Numbered from the stretch's first letter, positions 50,216 to 61,110 are shown. The stretch: 64,000 bases of DNA from Variovorax sp. J22P240 (GCF_030316855.1 NZ_JASZYR010000002.1:558001-622000); one strand, 5' to 3'. Numbers and translations: made by a program. Notes: generated by a model from the sequence alone, not told the origin.

Positions 50216-53200
50216 CTAGCGGCGCAGGTCGAGCGTGAAGGGGAACTCGCGGCTTCCGGCCAGCTCGATGGTGGCCGGCGGCGTGCTCATCAGCCCTGGC
50301 GTGTGCCCCATGCGCGAGAAGCGCGAGTGTCGCCGGCTCTCGGCCTCGTAGGCATTCACCGGGAACGTGTCGTAGTTGCGTCCGCCCGGGTGCGCGACGA
50401 AATACTGGCAGCCGCCCAGCGAGCGTTTCATCCAGGTGTCGACGATATCGAAGGTCAGCGGCGCATGCGCGCCGATGCTCGGATGCAGCGCCGACGGCGG
50501 ATTCCAGGCCTTGTAGCGCACACCAGCCACGAACTCGCCGACCGTGCCGGTGGGCTGCAGTGGCAGCACCTTGCCGTTGACCGTGATGACGTGCCGGCTT
50601 TCGTTCAGGCCGGTGACGCGCACCTCGATCCGTTCAAGGGAGGAGTCGACATAGCGCACGGTGCCGCCGGCCGAGCCTTCCTCGCCCATCACGTGCCAGG
50701 GTTCCAGCGCGTTGCGCAGCGACAGCTCGATGCCCATCGCCTGCACCTGCCCGACCAGCGGGAAGCGGAATTCGAAATGCGGCGCGAACCAGTTCGGGTC
50801 GAAGGCGAATCCGGCCTGCCGCATTTCGCTGATGACGTCGTCGAAGTCCATCTTCACGAAGGTCGGCAGCAGAAAGCGGTCGTGCAGCTCGGTGCCCCAG
50901 CGCGTGGCGGGCGCCTTGTACGGATCGTCCCAGAAGCGGGCGATGAAGGCGCGCAGCAGCAGTTGCTGGGCGATGCTCATGCGGGCATGCGGCGGCATCT
51001 CGAAGGCCCGCAGTTCGAGCAGGCCGAGGCGGCCGGTGCTGGAGTCGGGCGAATAGAGCTTGTCGATGCAGAACTCGCTGCGATGCGTGTTGCCGGTGAC
51101 GTCGACCAGGATGTTTCGCAGCGTGCGGTCCACGAGCCATGCGGGCATGTTCTGGCCGTAGATCTCGCGGTTGCGGGCGATTTCCTTGAGCGCGATTTCC
51201 AGTTCGTAGACCTGGTCGTTGCGTGCTTCATCGACTCTTGGCGCCTGGCTGGTGGGGCCGATGAACATGCCCGAGAACAGGTAGCTCAGCGACGGATGGT
51301 TGTGCCAGTAGAGCAGCAGGCTCGCGAGCAGTTCCGGCCGGCGCAGGAAGGGGCTGTCGGTCGGCACGGCGCCGCCCATCACGAAGTGGTTGCCGCCCCC
51401 GGTGCCGGTGTGGCGGCCGTCGGTCATGAACTTCTCGGCCGACAGGCGCGTCTCGAACGCGGCGTTGTAGAGGAACTCGGTGTGATCGACCAGTTCGCGC
51501 CAGTTGTGTGCCGGGTGGATGTTGACTTCGATCACGCCCGGATCGGGCGTGACCTGCAGCATCTTGAGGCGCGGATCGCGAGGGGGCGGGTAGCCCTCCA
51601 TGACGATCTGCACGCCGAGCTGTTCAGCGGTCGCTTCGACCGCGGCGACGAGATCCAGGTAGTCCTCCAGCCGGGCGAGTGGCGGCATGAAGACATAGAG
51701 CACACCCGAGGCGCTGCCGACCTTTTCCGCGGCCGGGCCGTTGGCGCGACGCGGATCGCGCACTTCGACGCACAGCGCGGTGCGCGTGACCCAGTGGGCC
51801 GACTCGCCGCGACGTGGCATCCGGGGCGTGGTGGGATCGAGGTTGGCCTCCGTTGCGTCACCGGCATTGCCGCCTGGCGTCTGCAGGCGCACCGACGCAG
51901 CCGTCGCGGGCGGCGTGCCGAAGGCATAGGGCACTGCGCTTCGATCGGCATGCGGTCCGGTCGGCGGGCCGGCGTAGCGTGCACGGTAGTCGGCACCGGT
52001 CGGCAAGGCACCGCGCGGCGCGGTCGGATCGCGCTCGACGAGGTAGGGATAGTCTCCCTTGCTGGCCCATGGCTGCGAGTCGAGCGGCAGGCGATAGCCC
52101 ATCGGGGAATCGCCGGGGATCAGGTACATGCGGTCGTCGCGCAAGAACCAGGGGCCGGTCTTCCAGCCGGGCCCTGCGAGTGCGGGCGCATCGGTGTCGG
52201 CGTTCGAGGCCTCGATCGGCAGCATGTAGCCGATCACGGCGTCGAGCTTCTGCGTGAACACGCGGCGCAGGCGAACCCGCTCCATTTCGTCGTCGAGCTT
52301 CGATTCGAAGGGGTCGACGTTCACCGGCAGCCGGCGTTCGCGCCAAAGGTAGTAGTAGACGTCCTCGTAGCCGGGCTGGATGTAGCGCTCGGTCAGTCCG
52401 AGGCGGTGCGCGAGCACGGTGGTGAAGCGGCGCGCGTCTTCGCTGGTGTAGTGGGTCGGATGGCGTTCGTCCGCGAAAAGCGCGGGGTTGTGCCAGAGCG
52501 TCTCGCCGTCGGCGCGCCAGAAGATCGACAGCGCCCAGCGCGGCAACTGCTCGCCCGGATACCACTTGCCCTGCCCGAAGTGCAGGAAGCCGCCCTCACC
52601 GTATTCGGCGCGCAGCTTGTGCACGAGTTCGGTCGCGTAGCCGCGCTTGGTCGGGCCGAGCGCATCGGTGTTCCATTCGGCCGCATCGCGGTCGCTGGTG
52701 GCCACGTAGGTCGGCTCGCCACCCATGGTGAGGCGCACGTCGCCGGCCTTCAGGCGCTTGTCGACCGCATCGCCGAGCGCCAGCACTTCGGCCCATTGCT
52801 CCTCGGTGTAGGGCTTGGTGACGCGCGGCGATTCATGAATGCGCGTGACCTTCATTTCATGGCCGAACTCGACTTCGGCATCGTCCACCACGCCTTCGAT
52901 CGGTGCGGCGCTCGACGGCGTCGGCGTACAGGCCAGCGGGATGTGGCCCTCGCCGGCCAGCAGGCCGGAGGTGGCGTCGAGCCCGATCCAGCCGGCGCCG
53001 GGGAGGTAGACCTCGCACCAGGCGTGCAGGTCGGTGAAGTCCACGGTGGTGCCGCTCGGGCCGTCGAGCGCCTTCACATCCGGCGTGAGTTGGATGAGGT
53101 AGCCCGACACGAATCGCGCCGCCAGCCCGCAATGGCGCAGCAGTTGCACCAGCAGCCAGCCGGAATCGCGGCAGGAGCCGGAGCCGTTGGTGAGCGTTTC

Positions 53201-53710
53201 TTCCGGTGTCTGCACGCCGGGTTCCATGCGGATCAGGTAGTTGACGTCCTTCTGCACCTGCTGGTTGATGCCGACCAGGAAGTCGATGGTCCGCTGCTCC
53301 TTGCGATCGACCTTCTCCAGATAGGCCTGCACCAGCGGCGTGGCTTCGTCGGCCACGAGGTAGGGCGCGAGTTCCTGCGCCTGCGCCTCGGTGTACTTGA
53401 AGGGGAAGTTCTCGGCCTGCGGTTCCAGGAAGAAATCGAAGGGGTTGTAGACCGCCATCTCGACCACGAGGTCGACCGTGACCTTGAACTCGCGCGACTT
53501 CTCGGGAAACACCAGCCGGGCCAGGTAGTTCGCGAACGGATCCTGCTGCCAGTTGATGAAGTGCTGCTCGGGTTCGACGCGCAGCGAATACGAGATCACG
53601 TTACTTCGGCAATGCGGTGCGGGACGCAGGCGGATCACCTGAGGCCCTAGTTGCACCGGACGGTCGTACTTGTAGTGAGTGACGTGGTGGAGGGCGGCGT
53701 GGATTGACAT
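50216..53710 (-). CDS. Transglutaminase-like and DUF2126 fusion protein
   Basis: The 1164-residue protein begins with a bacterial transglutaminase N-domain ([20 protein letters not shown]) and a transglutaminase core: Cys in [20 protein letters not shown], His in [14 protein letters not shown], Asp in LDATSG. A long DUF2126 region follows from about residue 300 ([53 protein letters not shown]). DUF2126 has been predicted to be a glutamine-synthetase-like carboxylate-amine ligase. It is the first gene of the minus-strand cluster; the next gene starts 132 bp downstream, beyond the repeat. Confidence 0.92.
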   Translation of the reverse strand: MSIHAALHHVTHYKYDRPVQLGPQVIRLRPAPHCRSNVISYSLRVEPEQHFINWQQDPFANYLARLVFPEKSREFKVTVDLVVEMAVYNPFDFFLEPQAENFPFKYTEAQAQELAPYLVADEATPLVQAYLEKVDRKEQRTIDFLVGINQQVQKDVNYLIRMEPGVQTPEETLTNGSGSCRDSGWLLVQLLRHCGLAARFVSGYLIQLTPDVKALDGPSGTTVDFTDLHAWCEVYLPGAGWIGLDATSGLLAGEGHIPLACTPTPSSAAPIEGVVDDAEVEFGHEMKVTRIHESPRVTKPYTEEQWAEVLALGDAVDKRLKAGDVRLTMGGEPTYVATSDRDAAEWNTDALGPTKRGYATELVHKLRAEYGEGGFLHFGQGKWYPGEQLPRWALSIFWRADGETLWHNPALFADERHPTHYTSEDARRFTTVLAHRLGLTERYIQPGYEDVYYYLWRERRLPVNVDPFESKLDDEMERVRLRRVFTQKLDAVIGYMLPIEASNADTDAPALAGPGWKTGPWFLRDDRMYLIPGDSPMGYRLPLDSQPWASKGDYPYLVERDPTAPRGALPTGADYRARYAGPPTGPHADRSAVPYAFGTPPATAASVRLQTPGGNAGDATEANLDPTTPRMPRRGESAHWVTRTALCVEVRDPRRANGPAAEKVGSASGVLYVFMPPLARLEDYLDLVAAVEATAEQLGVQIVMEGYPPPRDPRLKMLQVTPDPGVIEVNIHPAHNWRELVDHTEFLYNAAFETRLSAEKFMTDGRHTGTGGGNHFVMGGAVPTDSPFLRRPELLASLLLYWHNHPSLSYLFSGMFIGPTSQAPRVDEARNDQVYELEIALKEIARNREIYGQNMPAWLVDRTLRNILVDVTGNTHRSEFCIDKLYSPDSSTGRLGLLELRAFEMPPHARMSIAQQLLLRAFIARFWDDPYKAPATRWGTELHDRFLLPTFVKMDFDDVISEMRQAGFAFDPNWFAPHFEFRFPLVGQVQAMGIELSLRNALEPWHVMGEEGSAGGTVRYVDSSLERIEVRVTGLNESRHVITVNGKVLPLQPTGTVGEFVAGVRYKAWNPPSALHPSIGAHAPLTFDIVDTWMKRSLGGCQYFVAHPGGRNYDTFPVNAYEAESRRHSRFSRMGHTPGLMSTPPATIELAGSREFPFTLDLRR

Positions 53711-53831
53711 TGTTTCTCAGTGCGTCGAGCGTGCCTCGGGTGAGACGCATACTAGCCGACACAGAAAGCAATTAGCGCGCCACAGAGCGGTTCCAGGGAG
53801 TGATTCGCATGCGACAGGGAGTAGTCTCGTG

Positions 53832-56246
53832 ATGCCGGGCGCGAAAGCGCGCGGCTTGGTCGGTTTCGCCTCGATGGCAGGCTCGGTGCTTGGGGCTGCG
53901 CTTCAGTTGCAGCAACCGGCGCTGTGGAACTGGGCGGCCTACGCAGGCCTGCTGGCCGGTGCGCTGGGTGGCTGGCTGGCGCTGCATTCGTCGCGACGCC
54001 CGGTTCGAGGCGTCTTGCCGATGGCGCTGCTCTTCGGTGCGATGTTCGGCGTGGGGATGGCGGGCTGGCGGGCGACGTCCTATGCCGACGGGGCGCTGCC
54101 GCCGACGCTCGAAGGGCGGGAGCTGCAAGTGATCGGGGTGGTCGCGCAGATGCCCCAGCGCGGCGAGGGGATGGTGCGCTTCGAGCTCGAAGTCGAATCG
54201 GCCGAGCCCCCGGATGTGCCCCGGCGCATTTCGCTGGGCTGGTACGCGGAAGGCTCGGGGCCATGGGGTCAAACCGGTGCGGTCGACCCGCCCGGCCGCG
54301 TGCACGCTGGCGAACGCTGGCGCATGACGGTGCGGCTCAGGGCGCCCCACGGCAATCTCAACCCGCATGGCTTCGACCAGGAACTGCGCCTGTGGGAGCA
54401 GGGCGTGCACGCCACGGGCCAGGTGCGAACCGGCGCCCGGGACCCGCGCCCCGAACGCATCGCCGCCACCTGGCGCCATCCGGTCGAGCGCTTGCGGGAG
54501 ACCGTGCGCGATGCCGTCTTCGAGCGCGTGGCGGATCCGCGGTCGGCCGGGGTGATCGCGGCGCTGGTCACCGGCGACCAGAACGCGATCGACCGTGCGG
54601 ATTGGGACGTCTTCCGCGCGACCGGCGTCGCCCACTTGATGGCCATCTCGGGTCTTCACATCACCATGTTCGCGTGGCTTGCCGCCTTGGCGGTCGAAGT
54701 CCTGTGGCGGCGCAGCGGCAGATGGATGCTGCGCTGGCCGGCGCAGCATGCGGGGCTGGTCGGCGGCGTGCTGCTCGCCACGCTCTATGCCGCATTCAGC
54801 GGCTGGGGAGTGCCCTCGCAGCGAACGGTGTGGATGCTGGCTGCCGTCGCCTTGCTGCGCATGACGGGGCGGCGTTGGCCTTGGCCCTATGTCTGGCTCT
54901 GCACCTGCGCGGTCGTGGTGGCCTTCGACCCTTGGGCCCTGATGCAGCCAGGTTTCTGGCTGAGCTTCGTGGCGGTGGGGGTCCTGTTTGCCGCGGATGC
55001 CGGAGAACCTCATGGCGAGCGCTCTGGCGTCGCAAGCCGTCTGGCGCGCGTGTGGCGCGAGCAATGGGTCGTCACGCTGGCGTTGACGCCGCTGACGCTG
55101 CTGCTGTTCCAGCAGATCTCCGCCGTGGGCTTGTTGGCGAATGGGGTCGCGATTCCATGGGTCACACTGGTTGTGACGCCGCTGGCCATGCTGGGCGTCG
55201 TCTTGCATCCGCTGTGGGATATCGCCGCGTGGGCCGTGCAGATCCTGTCAGTGCTCCTGCAGTGGCTCGCTCGCCTGCCATTCGCCACCTTGTCGATGCC
55301 AGCACCTGCGTTGTGGATGGCAGTTGCCGGCGTGGCGGGCGGCATCCTGCTCGCCATGCGCCTGCCTTGGTCGATGCGTTTGCTGGGTCTCCCTCTGGTG
55401 CTGCCGGCGTTGCTCTGGCAAGCGCCGCGCCCGGCCATGGGCGAGTTCGAGCTTCTGGCGGCAGATATCGGGCAGGGCAATGCCGTGCTGGTGCGTACGG
55501 CTACGCACAGCCTGCTCTACGACGCCGGGCCGCGCTACAGCCCGGACAGCGATGCTGGCCAGCGCGTGCTCGTGCCCCTGTTGCGCGCCCTCGGCGACCG
55601 GCTCGACACGCTCGTGCTGAGTCATCGCGACAGCGATCACACCGGTGGGGCGCCCGCGGTGCTTACCATGCAGCCGAAGGCCGAACTGCTGAGTTCGATC
55701 GAGGCAGAGCATCCGCTTCAGGCGCTGCGAACCGCCCGGCGCTGCGAGGCGGGCCAGCGCTGGACCTGGGACGGCGTGGTCTTCGAAGTGCTTCAACCGG
55801 CCGCGTCCGACTATCGGACCTTCACCAAACCCAATGCGGTCTCGTGCGTTCTTCGCATAGGCAATGGCCGGGCAACGGCCATGCTGGCCGGTGACATCGA
55901 GCGTCTGCAAGAGGCGGCGCTGGTCGCTCGCACGTCCGATCTGCGCGCCGACCTGCTTCTCGTGCCTCATCACGGGAGCAAGACCTCGTCGAGTGATCTG
56001 CTGCTCGATGCCGTCCGGCCGCGCGTCGCGCTGGTCCAGGCCGGCTACCGCAACCGATTCGGGCATCCGGCGCCGGAGGTGGTCGGGCGCTATGTCGAGC
56101 GCGGCATCGCGCTGGCCGACTCCCCGCATTGCGGTGCGGCATCCTGGTCCAGCAGTGCCCCGGGCACGGTCGGGTGCCTGCGGCAACAGGCACGCCGCTA
56201 CTGGCACCATGAAATGCCGCAGCTTTCCGGCAGTGTTTGGCCTTGA
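53832..56246 (+). CDS. comEC: ComEC/Rec2-type DNA uptake channel protein
   Basis: ComEC carries single-stranded DNA across the inner membrane during natural transformation. The 804-residue protein has N-terminal membrane helices with a DUF4131-like domain, then the competence domain (HLMAISGLHITMFAWLAALA, FSGWGVPSQRTVWMLAAVAL). It ends in a metallo-beta-lactamase-like domain (LAADIGQGNAVLVRT, LVLSHRDSDHTGGAPAVL, LLLVPHHGSKTSSS). The motifs are intact. The ATG at 53832 or the GTG just before it fits the GGGAG site at 53817-53821. It is inserted between the two ATP-grasp/alpha-E clusters. Confidence 0.92.
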   Translation: MPGAKARGLVGFASMAGSVLGAALQLQQPALWNWAAYAGLLAGALGGWLALHSSRRPVRGVLPMALLFGAMFGVGMAGWRATSYADGALPPTLEGRELQVIGVVAQMPQRGEGMVRFELEVESAEPPDVPRRISLGWYAEGSGPWGQTGAVDPPGRVHAGERWRMTVRLRAPHGNLNPHGFDQELRLWEQGVHATGQVRTGARDPRPERIAATWRHPVERLRETVRDAVFERVADPRSAGVIAALVTGDQNAIDRADWDVFRATGVAHLMAISGLHITMFAWLAALAVEVLWRRSGRWMLRWPAQHAGLVGGVLLATLYAAFSGWGVPSQRTVWMLAAVALLRMTGRRWPWPYVWLCTCAVVVAFDPWALMQPGFWLSFVAVGVLFAADAGEPHGERSGVASRLARVWREQWVVTLALTPLTLLLFQQISAVGLLANGVAIPWVTLVVTPLAMLGVVLHPLWDIAAWAVQILSVLLQWLARLPFATLSMPAPALWMAVAGVAGGILLAMRLPWSMRLLGLPLVLPALLWQAPRPAMGEFELLAADIGQGNAVLVRTATHSLLYDAGPRYSPDSDAGQRVLVPLLRALGDRLDTLVLSHRDSDHTGGAPAVLTMQPKAELLSSIEAEHPLQALRTARRCEAGQRWTWDGVVFEVLQPAASDYRTFTKPNAVSCVLRIGNGRATAMLAGDIERLQEAALVARTSDLRADLLLVPHHGSKTSSSDLLLDAVRPRVALVQAGYRNRFGHPAPEVVGRYVERGIALADSPHCGAASWSSSAPGTVGCLRQQARRYWHHEMPQLSGSVWP

Positions 56247-56282
56247 ACTTGCTAAGCTATGCCCAAGGAGATTGGTCGTCCC

Positions 56283-57791
56283 ATGCACAAATTCGATGAG
56301 ATGTATGAGCAGCTGCCCTACAACGGCGCAGCGGTCCGAAGCCACTACAAACGCTACGACCAATGGCTTGCGAAGCAACCCGGCGAGGTGATGCGATCGC
56401 GGCGCGAGGAGGCGGAAATGATCTTCCGCCGGGTCGGCATCACCTTTGCCGTCTATGGCGCGAAGGACGAGGACGGCTCCGGCACCGAGCGCCTGATTCC
56501 CTTCGACCTGCTGCCGCGGATCATCCCGGCGCACGAGTGGGCCTCGATGGAAAAAGGCCTGGTGCAGCGCGTGACGGCGCTCAACCGCTTCATCCATGAC
56601 GTCTATCACGGCCAGGAAATCATCAAGGCCGGCGTCATTCCGGCCGAACAGATCCTGAAAAACGCCCAATACCGGCCGGAAATGGTCGGCGTGAAGGTGC
56701 CCAACGACATCTACTCGCACATCGCCGGCATCGACATCGTCCGGGCGCCGGACGCCAGCGGCAACGGCGAGTACTACGTCCTGGAAGACAACCTGCGCGT
56801 GCCCAGCGGCGTGAGCTACATGCTGGAGAACCGCAAGATGATGATGCGGCTCTTTCCCGAGCTGTTCAGCCAGAACCGCATCGCACCCGTTGCCCACTAC
56901 CCCGACCTGCTGCTCGAAACCCTGCGCGCGTCCGCGCCGCCGGCCACCGCCGAGCCCACCGTGGTGGTGCTCACTCCCGGCATGTACAACAGCGCCTACT
57001 TCGAGCACGCCTTCCTCGCGCAGCAGATGGGGGTGGAACTGGTCGAAGGGCAGGATCTCTTCGTCAAGGACGACTTTGTCTACATGCGCACCACACGCGG
57101 ACCGAAGCGCGTGGACGTCATCTACCGCCGCGTCGACGACGACTTCCTCGACCCCGAAGTCTTCCGCCCGACCTCCACGCTCGGCACCGCCGGCCTGATG
57201 CGCGCCTACCGCGAAGGCAACGTCGTCATCTGCAATGCCGTCGGCACCGGCGTCGCGGACGACAAGTCGATCTACCCCTACGTGCCGAAGATGATCGAGT
57301 TCTATCTCGGCGAGAAGCCCATACTCAAGAACGTGCCCACTTACATGTGCCGCAACAAGGACGAGCTCGATTACACGCTCGCGAACATGAAGGACCTGGT
57401 CGTCAAGGAAGTGCACGGCGCCGGCGGCTACGGCATGCTGATCGGCCCGGCGGCCACCCAGGCCGAGATCGAGGACTTCAAGAAGGCCGTGCTCGCCAAG
57501 CCCGACGGCTACATCGCGCAGCCCACGCTGAGCCTCTCGACCTCGCCAACCTTCGTGGATGCGGGCATTGCGCCGCGCCACATCGACCTGCGGCCCTTCG
57601 TGCTGTCGGCCAAGGAGGTGCAGATGGTGCCGGGCGGCCTTACGCGCGTCGCGCTCAAGGAAGGTTCGCTGGTCGTCAACTCGTCGCAGGGCGGCGGCAC
57701 CAAGGACACCTGGATTCTCGAGGCGGACCGCGGCGCCAAGCCGCGCGAAGCCTCGCCGCAATCGCAATCGCAAACCCAGTCGTCGTCCTGA
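56283..57791 (+). CDS. Circularly permuted type 2 ATP-grasp protein
   Basis: The 502-residue stand-alone ATP-grasp protein parallels the N-terminal part of the fusion at 47.4-50.1 kb: EEAEMIFRRVGITFAVYGAK, IPFDLLPRIIPAHEWASMEK, VLTPGMYNSAYFEHAFLAQQ, VEGQDLFVKDDFVYMRTTRG, VVKEVHGAGGYGMLIGP. The predicted role is ATP-dependent formation of an amide bond in an uncharacterised peptide. It ends in QSQSQTQSSS. The ATG at 56283 was preferred because AAGGAG lies upstream; an ATG at 56259 is possible. The alpha-E gene follows 18 bp downstream. Confidence 0.92.
   Translation: MHKFDEMYEQLPYNGAAVRSHYKRYDQWLAKQPGEVMRSRREEAEMIFRRVGITFAVYGAKDEDGSGTERLIPFDLLPRIIPAHEWASMEKGLVQRVTALNRFIHDVYHGQEIIKAGVIPAEQILKNAQYRPEMVGVKVPNDIYSHIAGIDIVRAPDASGNGEYYVLEDNLRVPSGVSYMLENRKMMMRLFPELFSQNRIAPVAHYPDLLLETLRASAPPATAEPTVVVLTPGMYNSAYFEHAFLAQQMGVELVEGQDLFVKDDFVYMRTTRGPKRVDVIYRRVDDDFLDPEVFRPTSTLGTAGLMRAYREGNVVICNAVGTGVADDKSIYPYVPKMIEFYLGEKPILKNVPTYMCRNKDELDYTLANMKDLVVKEVHGAGGYGMLIGPAATQAEIEDFKKAVLAKPDGYIAQPTLSLSTSPTFVDAGIAPRHIDLRPFVLSAKEVQMVPGGLTRVALKEGSLVVNSSQGGGTKDTWILEADRGAKPREASPQSQSQTQSSS
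57759..57779. repeat. CAATCG hexamer repeat, copy 2
   Basis: Two CAATCG units followed by CAAACCCAG encode the QSQSQTQ tail of the ATP-grasp protein. All 21 bp match the end of the transglutaminase gene 11 kb away (46440-46460) in inverted orientation. Confidence 0.85.
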
Positions 57792-57809
57792 TCAGGGGAG
57801 CCACAAGAT

Positions 57810-58766
57810 ATGTTGTCACGCACCGCCGATCACCTCTACTGGATGTCGCGCTACACCGAGCGCGCGGAGAACACCGCGCGCATGCTCGACGTCAACTACC
57901 AGACCTCGCTGCTGCCGCAATCCGCCGAGGTCGCCAAGTACGGCTGGCAGGGGCTGCTCTCCATCAGCGAGCTGCTGCCGCTCTACAACGAGAAGCACGA
58001 CGGGTTCAAGCCCGACGAGGTGATGGAGTTCATGGTCAAGGACGAGTCGAATCCCTCGTCCATCCTCTCGTGCCTGCGCGCCGCGCGAGAGAACGCCCGC
58101 GCCGTGCGCGGCGCGCTCACCACCGAAGCCTGGGAAACGCAGAACACCACCTGGCTCGAAGTCAACCGCATGCTGCGTGCCGGTGATTTCGAGCGCGACC
58201 CGGCGCAGTTCTTCGAGTGGGTCAAGTTCCGCTCGCACCTCTCGCGGGGCGTGACGCTGGGCACCATGCTGCAGGACGAGGCTTTCTACTTTTCGCGCCT
58301 CGGCACCTTCCTGGAACGCGCCGACAACACGGCGCGGCTGGTCGACGTCAAGTTCCACGCACTCAACAGCGAGTTCTTCGGCACCGCCACCGAGGAGGAC
58401 CAGGAGTACGACTTCTATCACTGGAGCGCGATCCTGCGCAGCGTCTCGGCCTTCGAGGTCTATCGCAAGGTGTACCGCGACGTGATCAAGCCCGAGCGCG
58501 TGGCCGAACTGCTGATCCTGCGCGCCGACATGCCGCGCTCGCTGCACGCGAGCTTGCAGGAGGTCGTCAACAACCTCGACAAGGTGAAGAACGAGCAGAG
58601 CGCGGAGACGCAGCGGCGCGCGGGCAAGCTGCTTGCCGACCTGCAATATGCGCGCGTCGACGAGATCCTCGCGACCGGGCTGCATGCGTATCTGACGCAG
58701 TTCCTGGATCGAGTGAATGAGCTGGGGTGGCGGATCAGCCAGGACTTCCTGGTGCCTGGGCACTAG
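57810..58766 (+). CDS. Alpha-E domain-containing protein
   Basis: The 318-residue helical protein has the alpha-E (DUF403) start MLSRTADHLYWMSRYTERAE, which closely matches the join region of the fusion protein at 47.4-50.1 kb (AENMFWLGRYTERAENAVRL). Internal segments such as FLERADNTARLVDVKFH and LRADMPRSLHASLQEVV are typical of the family. Biochemical activity is unknown; it is always found with ATP-grasp or transglutaminase partners. AGGGGAG precedes the ATG. No transglutaminase gene follows here; one is in the opposite cluster. Confidence 0.92.
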   Translation: MLSRTADHLYWMSRYTERAENTARMLDVNYQTSLLPQSAEVAKYGWQGLLSISELLPLYNEKHDGFKPDEVMEFMVKDESNPSSILSCLRAARENARAVRGALTTEAWETQNTTWLEVNRMLRAGDFERDPAQFFEWVKFRSHLSRGVTLGTMLQDEAFYFSRLGTFLERADNTARLVDVKFHALNSEFFGTATEEDQEYDFYHWSAILRSVSAFEVYRKVYRDVIKPERVAELLILRADMPRSLHASLQEVVNNLDKVKNEQSAETQRRAGKLLADLQYARVDEILATGLHAYLTQFLDRVNELGWRISQDFLVPGH

Positions 58767-58770
58767 AGCC

Positions 58771-58793
58771 CACCCCCCAGGCTTCGCGCACTT
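58771..58793. repeat. Partial copy of the intergenic repeat
   Basis: The 23 bp starting CACCCCCCAGGCTTCGCGCA are identical to the first part of the repeat at 50118-50140. It lies between the converging alpha-E and glpK genes, with the rest of the element missing. Confidence 0.6.
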
Positions 58794-58797
58794 TGCT

Positions 58798-60291
58798 TCA
58801 ACGTGTCGTGGCTTGGCGTACGGCCCGCTCCCAGCGGGCCATCGATTCCTCGGCTTGAGCGCGGCCCATCGTGGGCATGAAGCGTCTTTCGATGCGCCAC
58901 AGCTTCGACAACTGCCCGACGTCGCTGTACACGCCCGTCGACAGCCCCGCGAGATAGGCGGCGCCCAGCGCCGTGGTCTCCGTCACTTCCGGTCGAACAA
59001 CCGGTATGCCGAGCAGATCTGCCTGGAACTGCATCAGCAGGTTGTTCACGCACGCGCCGCCATCCACCCGCAGTTCCGCCACCGGCGTTCCGCCCGCCGC
59101 AACCGCATCGCGGCTCATCGCCTGCAACAGCGCGGCGCTCTGGTAAGCGATGCTTTCCAGGGCAGCGCGCGCGATGTGCGCGACGGTGGTGCCCCTGGTC
59201 AGCCCGGTGATGATCCCTCGCGCATCGGCGTCCCAATAGGGCGCGCCGAGCCCGGTGAAGGCCGGCACCATCATCACGCCGCCCGCGTCGGGCACGCTCT
59301 CCGCCAATGCCTGCACTTGCGCGCTGCCTGGAATGGCCTTGAGGCCATCGCGCAGCCACTGCACGACCGCGCCGCCGACGAACACGCTGCCTTCCATCGC
59401 GTACTGCGGCTGCGCGCTGGTCTGCGCGGCGCTCGTGACGAGCAGGCCGTTGTGCGAGGGCTGGAAGGCGCTGCCCGTGTGCATCAGCAGGAAGCAGCCG
59501 GTGCCGTACGTGTTCTTCGCCATGCCGCCCTCGAAGCAGGCCTGGCCGAAGAGGGCGCTCTGCTGGTCGCCCGCGACGCCGCCGATCGGCAGGCTGCGCT
59601 CCAGCAGGGCCGCGTCGGTATCGGCGAAGTGCGCACTCGACGGCCTGACCTCCGGCATCAGCGATGCGGGGATGTCGAGGGCCTTCAGCAGGTCCGCGTC
59701 CCACTGGTTGCTGTGCACGTTGAAGAGCATGGTGCGCGACGCATTGCTCACGTCCGTGACATGCACCTTGCCGCCGGTCAGCTGCCAGATGAGCCAGCTG
59801 TCGATGGTGCCGAAGGCCAGCTCTCCGCGCTCGGCCTGGGCGCGCACACCGGGCACGTTGTCGAGCAGCCAGCGCAGCTTGGTGCCGGAGAAATAGGCAT
59901 CGATCACGAGGCCGGTCTTCTCGCGGATGGTGTCGGTCATGCCGTCTTCGCGCAGCCTGGCGCACAGCGGTTCGGCGCGGCGGTCCTGCCAGACGATGGC
60001 GTGATGCACCGGGTGGCCGGTCTTGCGGTTCCACACCACCGTGGTCTCACGCTGATTGGTAATGCCGACCGCGTGGATGTCGCTTGCCTTCAGCTGGGCC
60101 TTGGCGAGCACGTCGCGCGCGGTGGCGAGCTGGCCCGTCCAGATCTCCATCGGGTCGTGCTCGACCCAGCCGGGCCTCGGATAGATCTGCGTGAGTTCCT
60201 GTTGGGCGATGGCGACGATGCGGCCCTCGCGATCGAAGACGATGCTGCGGGAGCTCGACGTGCCCTGGTCGAGGGCGAGCAGGTAGGTCAT
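58798..60291 (-). CDS. glpK: Glycerol kinase
   Basis: GlpK phosphorylates glycerol to glycerol 3-phosphate. The 497-residue FGGY-family kinase begins [20 protein letters not shown], with [59 protein letters not shown] and the C-terminal [20 protein letters not shown]. Length and motifs are complete. It is transcribed with glpR upstream (13 bp between), opposite to the glpD operon that it serves. Confidence 0.97.
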   Translation of the reverse strand: MTYLLALDQGTSSSRSIVFDREGRIVAIAQQELTQIYPRPGWVEHDPMEIWTGQLATARDVLAKAQLKASDIHAVGITNQRETTVVWNRKTGHPVHHAIVWQDRRAEPLCARLREDGMTDTIREKTGLVIDAYFSGTKLRWLLDNVPGVRAQAERGELAFGTIDSWLIWQLTGGKVHVTDVSNASRTMLFNVHSNQWDADLLKALDIPASLMPEVRPSSAHFADTDAALLERSLPIGGVAGDQQSALFGQACFEGGMAKNTYGTGCFLLMHTGSAFQPSHNGLLVTSAAQTSAQPQYAMEGSVFVGGAVVQWLRDGLKAIPGSAQVQALAESVPDAGGVMMVPAFTGLGAPYWDADARGIITGLTRGTTVAHIARAALESIAYQSAALLQAMSRDAVAAGGTPVAELRVDGGACVNNLLMQFQADLLGIPVVRPEVTETTALGAAYLAGLSTGVYSDVGQLSKLWRIERRFMPTMGRAQAEESMARWERAVRQATTR

Positions 60292-60304
60292 GACAAAGAG
60301 TCCT

Positions 60305-61075
60305 TCAGTGTTCGCGCGCTATTTCGCAGCGGACTTGGGCGCGTTCGATCAGCTCGGGGAAGGGCGGCGGCGGTTCCGCGTCGGTGAAGAGGCAATCGAT
60401 CTGCGAGAGCTTCGCGAGCTCGATCATCGCAGGCCGGTTGAACTTGCTCGCGTCGGCGGCCAGCCACACCTCGCGCGCCTGCGCGATGATGGTTTGCGCT
60501 ACCTTCACTTCCCGCAGGTCGAAGTCGCGCAGCGTGCCGTCGGCCTCGATGCTCGACACGCCGATCAACGCGATGTCGACCTTGAACTGGCGAATGAAAT
60601 CGACCGTCGCCTCACCGACGATGGCACGGTCGCGCAGCCGCACCGAGCCGCCCGCCACGATCACCTCGCAGTTGGGGTTGTCGCTCAGGATGGTGGCGAC
60701 GTTCAGGTTGTTCGTGATCACGCGCAGGCCGGTGTGGTGCAGCAACGCCTTCGCAATGGCCTCGGTCGTGGTTCCGATGTTGAGGATCAGCGAACAGTCG
60801 TTGGGCACCCGCGCCGCCACCGCGCGCGCAATGCGGGCCTTGCCTTCGGCGTGCAGCGTCTCGCGCTGCTGGTAGCCGATGTTCTCCGTGGTCGAACTCG
60901 GCACCCGCACACCGCCGTGAAAGCGCGTGAGATGCCCTTCATCGGCCAGGCGCTGCACATCCCGGCGCACCGTTTGAAGGGTGACCCCGAGCATCTCGGC
61001 CAGTTGTTCGACGGTGACGGAGCCGCGCGAACGCACGATGTTGAGCAGCTTGAGTTGGCGCGGATTGGAGTTCAC
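60305..61075 (-). CDS. glpR: DeoR-family glycerol 3-phosphate regulon repressor GlpR
   Basis: The 256-residue protein has the DeoR helix-turn-helix ([40 protein letters not shown]) and the C-terminal sugar-phosphate-binding domain ([48 protein letters not shown]). The GTG at 61075 gives the standard N-terminus; a TTG at 61099 would add eight residues. It is divergent from glpD and cotranscribed with glpK. Glycerol 3-phosphate is the expected inducer. Confidence 0.92.
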   Translation of the reverse strand: MNSNPRQLKLLNIVRSRGSVTVEQLAEMLGVTLQTVRRDVQRLADEGHLTRFHGGVRVPSSTTENIGYQQRETLHAEGKARIARAVAARVPNDCSLILNIGTTTEAIAKALLHHTGLRVITNNLNVATILSDNPNCEVIVAGGSVRLRDRAIVGEATVDFIRQFKVDIALIGVSSIEADGTLRDFDLREVKVAQTIIAQAREVWLAADASKFNRPAMIELAKLSQIDCLFTDAEPPPPFPELIERAQVRCEIAREH

Positions 61076-61110
61076 GAGACAGGCAGATCGAGGGGGCAAA
61101 TGACTTTAGA

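Noticed and set aside
49091..53650. Very long open frame (about 1519 codons) on the plus strand
   Set aside because: It is antisense to the DUF2126 and ATP-grasp/alpha-E genes, has no recognisable domain and shows the Arg/Val/His-rich composition typical of antisense frames in high-GC DNA.
55248..57773. 841-codon open frame on the minus strand
   Set aside because: Antisense across comEC and the ATP-grasp gene; crosses two well-supported genes and has no domain signature.
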